DNA of 64,000 nt from NCBI GenBank assembly GCA_016868855.1, contig VGFP01000001.1, positions 434,001-498,000 of the forward strand. The letters run 5' to 3'. Under the pieces are notes generated by a model that was given only the letters and a program-made list of their open reading frames with translations, had not been told where the DNA came from and made no database searches. The position numbers and the translations under genes were made by a program. Shown here piece after piece: positions 18,801 through 26,260 of the stretch; position 1 is the stretch's first letter, and each line of letters opens with the position of its first letter. The stretch comes from Bacteroidota bacterium (lineage in GTDB: Bacteria > Bacteroidota > Bacteroidia > Chitinophagales > Chitinophagaceae).

Positions 18801-20164
18801 TTAGAACTGAAATCAGAGAAAAATCCAAAACGAGCTGTTGACTGAGCACCACCCTGGATAACACCCACATGAAATTTACCAAGACTATTCTCAATTAAAA
18901 TTCTGTCGCCACCAGAAACAATATTTGTAGCAATTGGAACTCTTGCAAAATACCACCGATCAGAAGACCCGGTAACAACAGAGAAGCGGCTTGAATCTAC
19001 CAAAGAAGATTTTGATCCGTTGATTGTAAATTTCGATATGATGCTTTTAGGCGCAAGAATATTAATAAAAAAACTTTCATTAGAAGATGCTCGGGTAACG
19101 CTTACTTGAGTAGAACCAGTACATTTTATTGATGGAATGACAGAGCCTCCAATTTCACATCCGAATCCGGATACCTGAAATACTTGTACAGGTTTATCTG
19201 TTTCAACAAAATCTGCAAGGCTTCCAGAGGACCCCAATCGACCAACATAGTAATCACCCGCTTGAGACAAAAGATCAACTCTGGTACCATTAACTTTTAT
19301 CTCAGTATTGTTCTCAGTAGCAAAAACATAATAGTAATCTGGATTTGTCCCAGTAAAATAACCTGCAATCAGAGCAAATTGATTTCCAGCAAGTCGGTCA
19401 GGTATAAGTTGATCACCAGCTGTATCAGAACAAAATTGTCCAGGATATGCAATTGAATCGTCTTTTGTGGAAATGGCAATAGGTTTATTTGATTTTACCA
19501 ATGCCCCACCCGGCCTTCCTACTGCAGTTGTTGCGGGAGTAGAAAAAACATATGTTTCTCCTCTGTTTAAGGTAATTGAAAAGTTTTTTTGATTTTGACC
19601 ATTCAAATTTACAGGAGATACAACTTCTATTTTTGTGCTGTCTTCAGTAGCCAAAACAACAAAATCAGATGAGTATGTTGCACCGCCAATCGGTCTTCTA
19701 TCAAAAACCATCTGAAATGGAACAGTAAATTTTGTGCCCAATGCGTTTCGACCTTTCAGTGCAAAAAGATCTCCATTGGATCCATTTGCAATATCATAGT
19801 AACAAGTAACCCTAGCAGTTGATTGAATTCTTATTCCATTTTTTAAAACAGCATTGGGGATTCCATTTTCAATCAAATCAATAAATGGAGTTAGATCAAC
19901 AGAAATTGAGGTATCAGCCGAAATACTATAATTAAGAGGTTTAAAATTTATATTGGCTGGTAAGCTGATGGTTAAATCTGCTGGTACTTTAGCGGTTGCA
20001 ATTCTCAAAAAAACTGGACGGTCACCATGCGTCCTCTGCAAATCCGGTGCAGCAAACCAAAAATCAATATCGGATTGTGCGAAAACAGCACATGCCTGGA
20101 GCAACATGATTAGAAACCCAAAAAGGGTTCTCTTAAGCAGCTTTGATTTCAGACATTGGACCAT
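15899..20164 (-). CDS. Giant surface protein: IgGFc-binding-like N domain, PKD repeats, T9SS type B C-terminal domain
   Basis: A 1421-residue secreted protein. A signal peptide (FGFLIMLLQACAVFAQ) precedes an N-terminal region of about 440 residues resembling the IgGFc-binding/hemicentin-like domain (SDIDFWFAAPD, TYVFSTPATTAVGR, DKPVQVFQVSGFGCEIG, AGDQLIPDRLAGNQFAL). At least five PKD-type Ig folds follow, marked by WDF/WNFGD cores (RWVWDFANG, KWRWDFDTS, KWEWDFGDGKD, YKWNFGNAKD, AWYWNFGDSTG), each with paired Cys. The last 85 residues are the gliding-motility (CHU_C, type B) sorting domain: PNTFTPNGDGINDKWVI, VEVYSPNGKMVF, NPWDGKKDG, PAGTYYYVV. Such proteins are exported by T9SS and attached or released at the surface, often as adhesins. 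The binding partner is unknown. Confidence 0.88.
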   Translation of the reverse strand: MVQCLKSKLLKRTLFGFLIMLLQACAVFAQSDIDFWFAAPDLQRTHGDRPVFLRIATAKVPADLTISLPANINFKPLNYSISADTSISVDLTPFIDLIENGIPNAVLKNGIRIQSTARVTCYYDIANGSNGDLFALKGRNALGTKFTVPFQMVFDRRPIGGATYSSDFVVLATEDSTKIEVVSPVNLNGQNQKNFSITLNRGETYVFSTPATTAVGRPGGALVKSNKPIAISTKDDSIAYPGQFCSDTAGDQLIPDRLAGNQFALIAGYFTGTNPDYYYVFATENNTEIKVNGTRVDLLSQAGDYYVGRLGSSGSLADFVETDKPVQVFQVSGFGCEIGGSVIPSIKCTGSTQVSVTRASSNESFFINILAPKSIISKFTINGSKSSLVDSSRFSVVTGSSDRWYFARVPIATNIVSGGDRILIENSLGKFHVGVIQGGAQSTARFGFFSDFSSNTVLFTNELKPGVYLLEKDTICYSTNPKIRAQVEEAKDFAWVGPNNFTGSDSVISVKNFSVKDTGMYVLTATTSSCGTAKDSIRLLIDHPFANFNFSTNGCSGDSVVFKADSSAAVRWVWDFANGEKLDTNKQIEPKVKLPKAVDYNVKLKIASVRGCFSDDSVKVVKLSSKPKSSYKVQDIKCIDKTIQFDDASKIDTGSIVKWRWDFDTSRTFIQDTASSSHSLIYNTYGPKKVKLVAESSTGCVSDTFSISALVVNPNPVPGFVVPEVCLNDAFAQFKDTTSSPDGNKQFSYQWYFNYGEVPIKNGPSFKSENTTEKDPKIKYNDTGYYKVKLIVTSNGCIDSVARTFTVNGANPIPFFEVNASTQLCSNDSVRIVNRSTVDFGDVTRLVVYWDETDTSKNYIDETPFIGKQYAFRYNSFQLPADKKYKITLRAYSGSAFSCSKTFSAEVNLLASPKVQFDSLPGICLDGTARQITQAKFDPNVPGIFSFDGRGVSSTGLFDPSLVGSADTVKVNYLYVAQSGCRDSASRQQVIWPQPIADFKFSDITCEKNDIAFNTLSKPLVGKLVKWEWDFGDGKDKVIQNLENPFNHVFDASASYEVALVVSTDNGCVSIPKIIPVNVHPLPQVKFDLPIVCLPEGKALFLNKTSIADGTASSLAYKWNFGNAKDTITSSEVNPVHFYKQLGAYNVKLIVTSINKCRDSLIQSLVNVFPQPKAVIEGLDSVCIGTAISFVDKSDGIVKPINAWYWNFGDSTGSNSKNPTHNYKSPNIYNLIFYARTDVGCFSDTLKRAITVHAYPKIDAGPEIFALDDANTRINATATGNRLRYQWTPATYLSQIDSLQPFIESPQSDILYLLTVTGAGNCISRDQVKMNVLRKPLIPNTFTPNGDGINDKWVIKHLEIYPDCIVEVYSPNGKMVFKNVGYDNPWDGKKDGVDLPAGTYYYVVYPKSGRKEIVGYVTMMR

Positions 20165-20246
20165 CGTTGAAATAGAAAATCAAGTTAGTTTAAAATTCAA
20201 TTGATTGATTTTCATCGTATAACTTTTAAACCTTCCACCCTAAATT

Positions 20247-20276
20247 TTGTTAAGATTATAATATATACTAATTTTG
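20247..20276 (+). promoter_or_regulatory. Promoter of the nitroreductase gene
   Basis: TAATTTTG at 20269-20276 matches TAnnTTTG; TTG at 20247-20249 is 19 bases upstream. The start codon follows 17 bases downstream. Confidence 0.65.
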
Positions 20277-20293
20277 ATGTTTAAACATTAATT

Positions 20294-20932
20294 ATGAAAG
20301 AAACACAGTTTTTAGAGGCCTTGAAATGGAGATATGCAGCCAAGAAAATGAGCGGCAAGGAAATTCCAGCTGAGAAACTGGACGCTGTCATGGAGGCCAT
20401 CAGATTGGCACCGAGTTCATTCGGACTCACACCGTACTCTGTTGTAGTCGTGCAGGACAAAGAAATTCAAGCCAAATTGCTCCCACATTGTTACAACCAA
20501 TCTCAAATTGTAGATGCCTCTGCCCTGCTGGTTTTTGCACCATGGAAAAATATCCATGCTGAACAAGTAGATGCGTACATGAATGAAATAGCTGAGACAC
20601 GCAAAATCCCGGTTGAGTCACTCAATGATTTTGCCAATGCCATCAAAGGAAAAATCAATCACAGCTCAACTGAGGATCTCCATACATGGGCCAGCAAACA
20701 GGCATATATCGCATTGGGCTTCGGACTTGCTGCAGCAGCAGTAGAAAAGATTGATTCCACCCCGATGGAAGGTTTCAATCCGGATGCTGTCAATGAGGTA
20801 CTTGGATTCAAAGAAAAAGGATTGCATGCCTCTTGCATTCTCGCACTTGGATACAGAGATGAGGAAAAAGACTTCCTTGCGTCTGCCATCAAAGTGAGAA
20901 GAAAAAAAGAAGCTCTTTTTATTGAAGCTTGA
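20294..20932 (+). CDS. NAD(P)H-dependent oxidoreductase, nitroreductase family
   Basis: FMN-dependent reductase of quinones or nitro compounds, 212 residues. The N terminus KWRYAAKKMSGKEIP contains the FMN-phosphate-binding Arg (family RRSxRxF), LAPSSFGLTPYSVVVV is the flavin-binding loop, and ALGFGLAAAAVEKIDSTPMEGF plus LALGYRDEEKDF are the C-terminal family motifs, nearest to NfsB/YdgI-like enzymes. The substrate cannot be named. It has its own promoter and a perfect terminator downstream. Confidence 0.87.
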   Translation: MKETQFLEALKWRYAAKKMSGKEIPAEKLDAVMEAIRLAPSSFGLTPYSVVVVQDKEIQAKLLPHCYNQSQIVDASALLVFAPWKNIHAEQVDAYMNEIAETRKIPVESLNDFANAIKGKINHSSTEDLHTWASKQAYIALGFGLAAAAVEKIDSTPMEGFNPDAVNEVLGFKEKGLHASCILALGYRDEEKDFLASAIKVRRKKEALFIEA

Positions 20933-20967
20933 CATCGATCATTCGTTAAATAATCAAACAAATACTG

Positions 20968-20995
20968 AACCATCTTGCCTTGAGATGGTTTTGTA
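20968..20995 (+). terminator. Terminator after the nitroreductase gene
   Basis: Perfect 8-bp stem AACCATCT/AGATGGTT with a 7-base loop, followed by TTTTG. It lies inside the longest open frame of the next gene and argues that the receptor starts at 21015 rather than 20922. Confidence 0.75.
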
Positions 20996-21014
20996 TTTAG
21001 ATCAATACCGTGTT

Positions 21015-23456
21015 ATGAAAAAACTGCTTCTCTTCTGTTTGGTTCTCATTACTTCCCTATTCACCAATGCCCAGGTTGGTCCAGTTGCTAAAATCAGTGG
21101 CTATGTCGTTGATAAGAACACGCAAAAACCATTGACAGGTGCAAGCGTTCAAATCCAAAATGGAAAAGGAACACTTACAGACAGCAGCGGATTTTTCAGG
21201 ATCAGTGCGAGTCCGGGTAGCTACAATCTTATCATCTCCCTGCTCAATTATGCAGAGAAATCCATCAACAACATCGTATTGACATCCGGAAACGAATCCA
21301 CCATCAATATAGAAATGGAACCCAGTGCAAAAAAGCTGGATGAGATTGTCATCGTCAACCGAAGAAGCACTGCTAGAGCAGCAAGCTTGGAATCACCCTT
21401 GAGCATTCAAAGAATGACCACCGAAGAAATCAAAAGAAATCCAGGGGGTAACTTTGATATCAGCAAAGTGATCCAATCACTGCCAGGTGTGGGAGGCGGC
21501 GTTGGTGGAGGCGGATATAGAAACGACATCATCATACGTGGAGGTGCGCCAAGTGAAAACGTATATTACCTGGATGGAATTGAAATCCCCATCCTCAATC
21601 ACTTCGGAACACAAGGCAGCGGCGGCGGTCCTCAGGGTATTCTCAATGCCAATTTCATCGAGGAAGTCAAAATCAGCACCAGCGCTTTTGATGCACGATA
21701 TGACAATGCATTGAGCAGTGTGTTGCAATTCAAACAAAAAAACGGAAACAACAACAGAACACAGGGCAATGCGATTTTAAGCGCAACGGATCTGGCGTTG
21801 ACACTCGATGGACCAATCAACTCAAAAACCACTTACCTGGCTTCAGTGAGAAGAAGTTATCTGCAGTTTTTGTTCCAAGCACTTGATTTGCCGATCAGGC
21901 CAAATTACTGGGACTTCCAATTCAAAACCACCACCAAGATTGATGAAAAAACTACTTTGAATTTCATTGGACTCGGTGCGATAGATGAATTCAGTTTTGC
22001 GGCCCCCAAAGAAGCGAGTCTTGAAAAACTTTATGTGCTCAACTCCAATCCACTCATCAATCAGTGGAATTATACTTTTGGAAGCAGCTTGAAGAGACTT
22101 ACCAAAAATGGATATTGGAATCTTGCATTGAGCAGAAATATGTTGGATAACCAGTTGGATAAATTCGAGGACAATGAAACTCCCTCTGAAGATACCAGAA
22201 CCCTGCTAACGAATAGCAGAGAGGCAGAAAACAAGTTGAGATTCGATGCTAGCATCTTGAAAAACGGATGGAAGATCAATTATGGTGCATCAACGCAATA
22301 CGTAGATTTCAACAATGATTTTTTTGCATTGATCAGAAAAGCCATCAAAGATGCGAGCGGAAACATCGTTCAAAATGGCTTGAGCATCAACAGTGAAAAC
22401 ATGATTGACTTTTTCAAGTACGGTGCATTTATTCAAGTCAGCAAAAAAATATTAAATGAAAGAATGTCATTGAGTCTGGGTACCAGAATCGACGGCAACT
22501 CACTGTCTACAAGCGAAAGAAATCCTTTCAAACAATTCTCCCCGAGACTCTCTATGAGCTACGCAGCTTCCGACAAAGTAAACCTGAACGCAAGCATCGG
22601 GAGATACTACAAACTTCCCCCCTATACACAACTCGGATTCGGCAACAGACTTTCATCTTCTATCATCCGTAATCCGGGTGAATACATATCGAGCACTCAC
22701 TATGTAAGTGGTATAGAATACATTCCCAACAATGCCTTCCGTCTCACAGTAGAAGGTTTCTATAAATACTATGACAAATATCCCATCAGCATCATCGACG
22801 GGGTGAGCCTCGCCAATAAGGGAACAGAAATCGGCAGCATCGGCAACGAACCTGTTGTGCAAGTTGGAAATGGAAAAGCATATGGTATTGAGTTGTTGGC
22901 CCAAAAAAAACTGACAAAAAGATTCTTCGGAATCTTGAGCTACACATATTACCATTCCAAGTTTACAGACAGAACAGGAATATTCCTACCGGCCAGTTGG
23001 GACAATAGACATTTGCTGAGTATAACATGGGGTTATAAATTCAGAAAGAACTGGGAACTGGGTTTGAAATTCCGCTATCAAGGTGCCGCCCCATATACTC
23101 CATTTGATTTGCTGAACTCCAGAATCAACTACCTCACACAAGGAGTGGGTATTCTCGACAATACACGTTACAATACTTTGAGATTGGCGCCATTCAATTC
23201 AAGCGATGTGAGGATTGATAAAAAATGGAATTTCAGCAGATTTACTTTAAATCTATTCATGGATGTATCGAATTGGTACGCATCAAAAATTGCAGGAAGA
23301 CCAGAATATACCTTTGAGAGAACCTCAGATGGAAGCAATTTCTCAACAAATGATGGTAAACCAATCCGACCTGATGGATCGAACGCCATTCCTGTGATCC
23401 TACCAAACATTTCATCCATCACTACCCCAACAATTGGATTTATCGTAGAGTTTTAA
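21015..23456 (+). CDS. TonB-dependent receptor with carboxypeptidase-like regulatory domain
   Basis: Outer-membrane active transporter, 813 residues. Signal peptide KKLLLFCLVLITSLFTNAQ, then a carboxypeptidase-regulatory-like beta-sandwich (ISGYVVDKNTQKPLTGASVQ ... GTLTDSSGFFRI), a plug domain (IQSLPGVGGGVGGGGYRNDI, IIRGGAPSENVYYLDGIEIP) and a 22-strand-type barrel ending in aromatic Phe (GFIVEF). It is not of the SusC type, as no SusD partner is adjacent; the ligand is unknown. ATG 21015 is chosen because the 31 extra residues from 20922 overlap a terminator and are not signal-like. The stop overlaps by 4 bases the stop of the convergent gluzincin gene. Confidence 0.9.
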   Translation: MKKLLLFCLVLITSLFTNAQVGPVAKISGYVVDKNTQKPLTGASVQIQNGKGTLTDSSGFFRISASPGSYNLIISLLNYAEKSINNIVLTSGNESTINIEMEPSAKKLDEIVIVNRRSTARAASLESPLSIQRMTTEEIKRNPGGNFDISKVIQSLPGVGGGVGGGGYRNDIIIRGGAPSENVYYLDGIEIPILNHFGTQGSGGGPQGILNANFIEEVKISTSAFDARYDNALSSVLQFKQKNGNNNRTQGNAILSATDLALTLDGPINSKTTYLASVRRSYLQFLFQALDLPIRPNYWDFQFKTTTKIDEKTTLNFIGLGAIDEFSFAAPKEASLEKLYVLNSNPLINQWNYTFGSSLKRLTKNGYWNLALSRNMLDNQLDKFEDNETPSEDTRTLLTNSREAENKLRFDASILKNGWKINYGASTQYVDFNNDFFALIRKAIKDASGNIVQNGLSINSENMIDFFKYGAFIQVSKKILNERMSLSLGTRIDGNSLSTSERNPFKQFSPRLSMSYAASDKVNLNASIGRYYKLPPYTQLGFGNRLSSSIIRNPGEYISSTHYVSGIEYIPNNAFRLTVEGFYKYYDKYPISIIDGVSLANKGTEIGSIGNEPVVQVGNGKAYGIELLAQKKLTKRFFGILSYTYYHSKFTDRTGIFLPASWDNRHLLSITWGYKFRKNWELGLKFRYQGAAPYTPFDLLNSRINYLTQGVGILDNTRYNTLRLAPFNSSDVRIDKKWNFSRFTLNLFMDVSNWYASKIAGRPEYTFERTSDGSNFSTNDGKPIRPDGSNAIPVILPNISSITTPTIGFIVEF

Positions 23457-26260
23457 TTCGGTATGAGATTGACCGGCATGATGATTTCCCACCTGTTGGC
23501 ACTGGGTGGATCAGTGAATTGTTTTGTATCAAGCAACCTGCTGTATCGCACGCCAAAAGAAACAGGATGCTGATTCCACCATTTGGTATCAAAATGAATC
23601 TCCATCCCTGTACTGCGTAGTTGAATGGTTCGCCCGGTTCGTAGACTTTTCAAATGCATGTCATCAAAAAATAAATTAGAGCGGATCCGTCTGAAATAAA
23701 CAATCTGTGCTATACCAAAATCTGGATAAGCCACTGGTAAATGATAATTGAATGAGAAACGCCACATTCTTGGATAATTAAAGGCTGCATATCCCCTTGC
23801 CATGGCAAAATTATTGGTATAAATATATTGTCTAAGTGTATCTCGCTGCTGGTATGCTGCACTCATGTTGAATGAATGTGTTCGCATGAATCCTGGCAGG
23901 TAAATCCTCATACCAGCAAATGATTGCTTTGCATCTGTTTTTCCGAATGAAGCTCTGTGCTGAAGATTCAAGGTCCAGCCAAAACGTGGATTCACCTGTT
24001 GGATGGCCTGTTGTGACAAAATAGATGCGGTAAGCTGAAGATGCAAATAGGAAATAAATTTATCAGCTGACTTGGGAATAGAAGCTGCCTCATAATTGTA
24101 AAATACATTGTTCAAGGTTGAAGAAAAATCAACTGTCCTGAAAACCCTTCCACCATTGTTGCTTAGTGGAATGCGCAAGCCAAGATTTCCATTCCACTCA
24201 TTCCATTGCAGGTTTCTTGTACTGTCTTTGAAATTTCTGTTCATGGTATAGTTTGTTCCGCCAACTATCCATGGAAACAATGCACCATAGGTAGCATAAG
24301 CACCCAATTGATGCGATCGTTCATTTTCATTGTACACATATTGGTAAGTGGATTGAAAAGTATTCAATACATTTTGTCCATAAATTGAAAAACTCCAGTT
24401 TGGCATATCATAATAAGGTCTCCAACTGTGGATATTGACCAACCCTTCAGCATTTTTATACGGCTTGATTTGAAAATTGCTGTCAGGCAACTGACTGATG
24501 GATGTTGCATGAGAAAACTTTACACCATGAAGGGGTATAACATCATGAAACTTGATTTCAGAAAATGTCTTGTTATTCAAACCTGCAGTGAAGAGTTGAT
24601 CCCCCTCCGCTGTGGGTCTGCTGTAAACAATGCGCTTGGAGTCAAGATCCAGATCTCCTGCATAACTACCTGTATTGACACTTGACTGCCTCGCAGCTTT
24701 CTTTTGCTCTAAATCGTAAACCCATATTTCATTTCTTCCTGATTGCGTGATGCTAAAAATTAAATGCTGGTTTTTGTATCTCAAAAAAGCAATTGGAGCA
24801 TTCACATATGGCATCAGTTCCTGAAATTCCTTTTTGATACGATCATAAAGAAGTAATGTAGACGAGCCACTGGTTTTTTTGGCAACCATGTAAAGCATTT
24901 GATCATTGTCCCCAAATACCGGAAAACTGAGCATGAGTCCATCGGGATGAGAAACAGTTGATAGAAGTGATTTATCAGAAAGGCTCCAGCACTGCAAAAC
25001 CGAACCTCCTGCAGCAGGCATTTCGACAGCAACCATGGTTTGATGGTCGCTTGAAATATCAGGTGAAAACAAACGCTGGTTCTTTGTAATGCGAACAGTT
25101 GATCGATCATTTACATCAAAAACATATACATCGTTGAATTCCTTCCAGTCCCACCGAGGATCAGTGGTATAGCCCGCATAAATGATCTTTCCATTTTTGT
25201 AATTGAAATAATCATCAATGCCAATGAACTTGAGACCAATTCTTATTGATTGCTGATTGGACAATAGAACCCAATGCGGAAGCTGGTTATAGGGTTTTCG
25301 CAGTGCAAGCACTGTGTCCTGATTTATCCAAACCGGATGGAGGTAGTCGACCACTCTTTTTGCATTTGATTTGGACAATGCCGACTCTTTGTTGATATTT
25401 TGTTCTGGAGGCATCTGGCTCCTGAATGATCCCATGGCATCATTGACGAATTGTCGATAAGATATGCCGGTATGTTTTTTTATTGCCTTTTGAAATGGAT
25501 ATATGAGTCCCTTGAACCTCGCAGCATCACTCGTCACCTTCCCCCAAAATCCATCACCAAATTTCTCATACCCATGCGCAACCAACATATATCCCAACTG
25601 ATAGTGGTTGGGTACAACATCCTTGAGAGATCCGCTTCTTAGTTTTTGGTAACCATACTTTTTATCCGCATTCCAAATTGCATGATATGTGTCAAAAAAA
25701 TAAGGCAACCGGCCCCTTCCTTGTCCCAGGTATTTTGTTTCTGAATAGACTGCATCCCCTTCGAAGAACCAATCTGGTATGGTAGCCGCATTTGCCAATG
25801 ATTGTCCCTCCTGGCCAGCCAACAAATACAAAAGCTTGGAAGCACCCTTGCGAAAATTGCTGAATTGATGCACATGCCTAAACTCATGAACTGCAAGATT
25901 GTCTATCCAGTTGGTTGACCCCAATTCGAGTCCATTTTGAAGCGGATTCATGTAAAATTCACTCCTCCATGGTGCAAGTCCCACGTAACCATTTGAGACC
26001 AGGGGCAGGGTTTGCAGCACAATTGGAATCTTCTTTAATTCATTTCCAATTCCACCGATGGTATCATGACTCATTTTTGCCACAATCTGGAGCACCCTTT
26101 GCGCATCCATTTTCCTGTTTTCAGGGTAAATGATTCTTGCTGCAGATGACTCCATTTGATTCCATTTCAGAGAGGGGGGATTTCCACCAAATCGCTGTGA
26201 CCTAGAAACCAGGGATATCATCATACATAGGGAGAGTAATATGGTTAACCTGTGTATCAA
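23453..26260 (-). CDS. Predicted exported gluzincin metallopeptidase with propeller and outer-membrane barrel regions
   Basis: A 935-residue protein with a signal peptide (LTILLSLCMMISLVSRSQ). Residues about 25-280 look like a peptidase-MA/gluzincin domain: H125-E126-F-R-H129 (HExxH) and, 38 residues on, WFFEGDAVYSE with E167 in the place of the third zinc ligand. Residues about 310-600 carry repeated YxxxxxDPRWDWKEFNDVYV, RLFSPDISSDHQTM and IWVYDLEQKK segments typical of TolB-like beta-propellers. The last 300 residues are rich in alternating aromatic strands (FRTVDFSSTLNNVFYNYEA, WRFSFNYHLPVAYPDFG), as in an outer-membrane barrel. No named family fits the whole chain. Its ATG overlaps the stop of the PQQ dehydrogenase gene (ATGA), so the two are coupled. 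Function is inferred, not known. Confidence 0.75.
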   Translation of the reverse strand: MIHRLTILLSLCMMISLVSRSQRFGGNPPSLKWNQMESSAARIIYPENRKMDAQRVLQIVAKMSHDTIGGIGNELKKIPIVLQTLPLVSNGYVGLAPWRSEFYMNPLQNGLELGSTNWIDNLAVHEFRHVHQFSNFRKGASKLLYLLAGQEGQSLANAATIPDWFFEGDAVYSETKYLGQGRGRLPYFFDTYHAIWNADKKYGYQKLRSGSLKDVVPNHYQLGYMLVAHGYEKFGDGFWGKVTSDAARFKGLIYPFQKAIKKHTGISYRQFVNDAMGSFRSQMPPEQNINKESALSKSNAKRVVDYLHPVWINQDTVLALRKPYNQLPHWVLLSNQQSIRIGLKFIGIDDYFNYKNGKIIYAGYTTDPRWDWKEFNDVYVFDVNDRSTVRITKNQRLFSPDISSDHQTMVAVEMPAAGGSVLQCWSLSDKSLLSTVSHPDGLMLSFPVFGDNDQMLYMVAKKTSGSSTLLLYDRIKKEFQELMPYVNAPIAFLRYKNQHLIFSITQSGRNEIWVYDLEQKKAARQSSVNTGSYAGDLDLDSKRIVYSRPTAEGDQLFTAGLNNKTFSEIKFHDVIPLHGVKFSHATSISQLPDSNFQIKPYKNAEGLVNIHSWRPYYDMPNWSFSIYGQNVLNTFQSTYQYVYNENERSHQLGAYATYGALFPWIVGGTNYTMNRNFKDSTRNLQWNEWNGNLGLRIPLSNNGGRVFRTVDFSSTLNNVFYNYEAASIPKSADKFISYLHLQLTASILSQQAIQQVNPRFGWTLNLQHRASFGKTDAKQSFAGMRIYLPGFMRTHSFNMSAAYQQRDTLRQYIYTNNFAMARGYAAFNYPRMWRFSFNYHLPVAYPDFGIAQIVYFRRIRSNLFFDDMHLKSLRTGRTIQLRSTGMEIHFDTKWWNQHPVSFGVRYSRLLDTKQFTDPPSANRWEIIMPVNLIPN

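Noticed and set aside
15899-20164. DNA-level tandem repeats in the PKD gene
   Set aside because: The PKD units are similar only as protein folds; the nucleotide copies are too diverged to count as a repeat array.
20922-21014. Longer N terminus for the first TonB-dependent receptor
   Set aside because: It overlaps the nitroreductase end and a perfect terminator hairpin, and the extra 31 residues come before a typical signal peptide starting at 21015.
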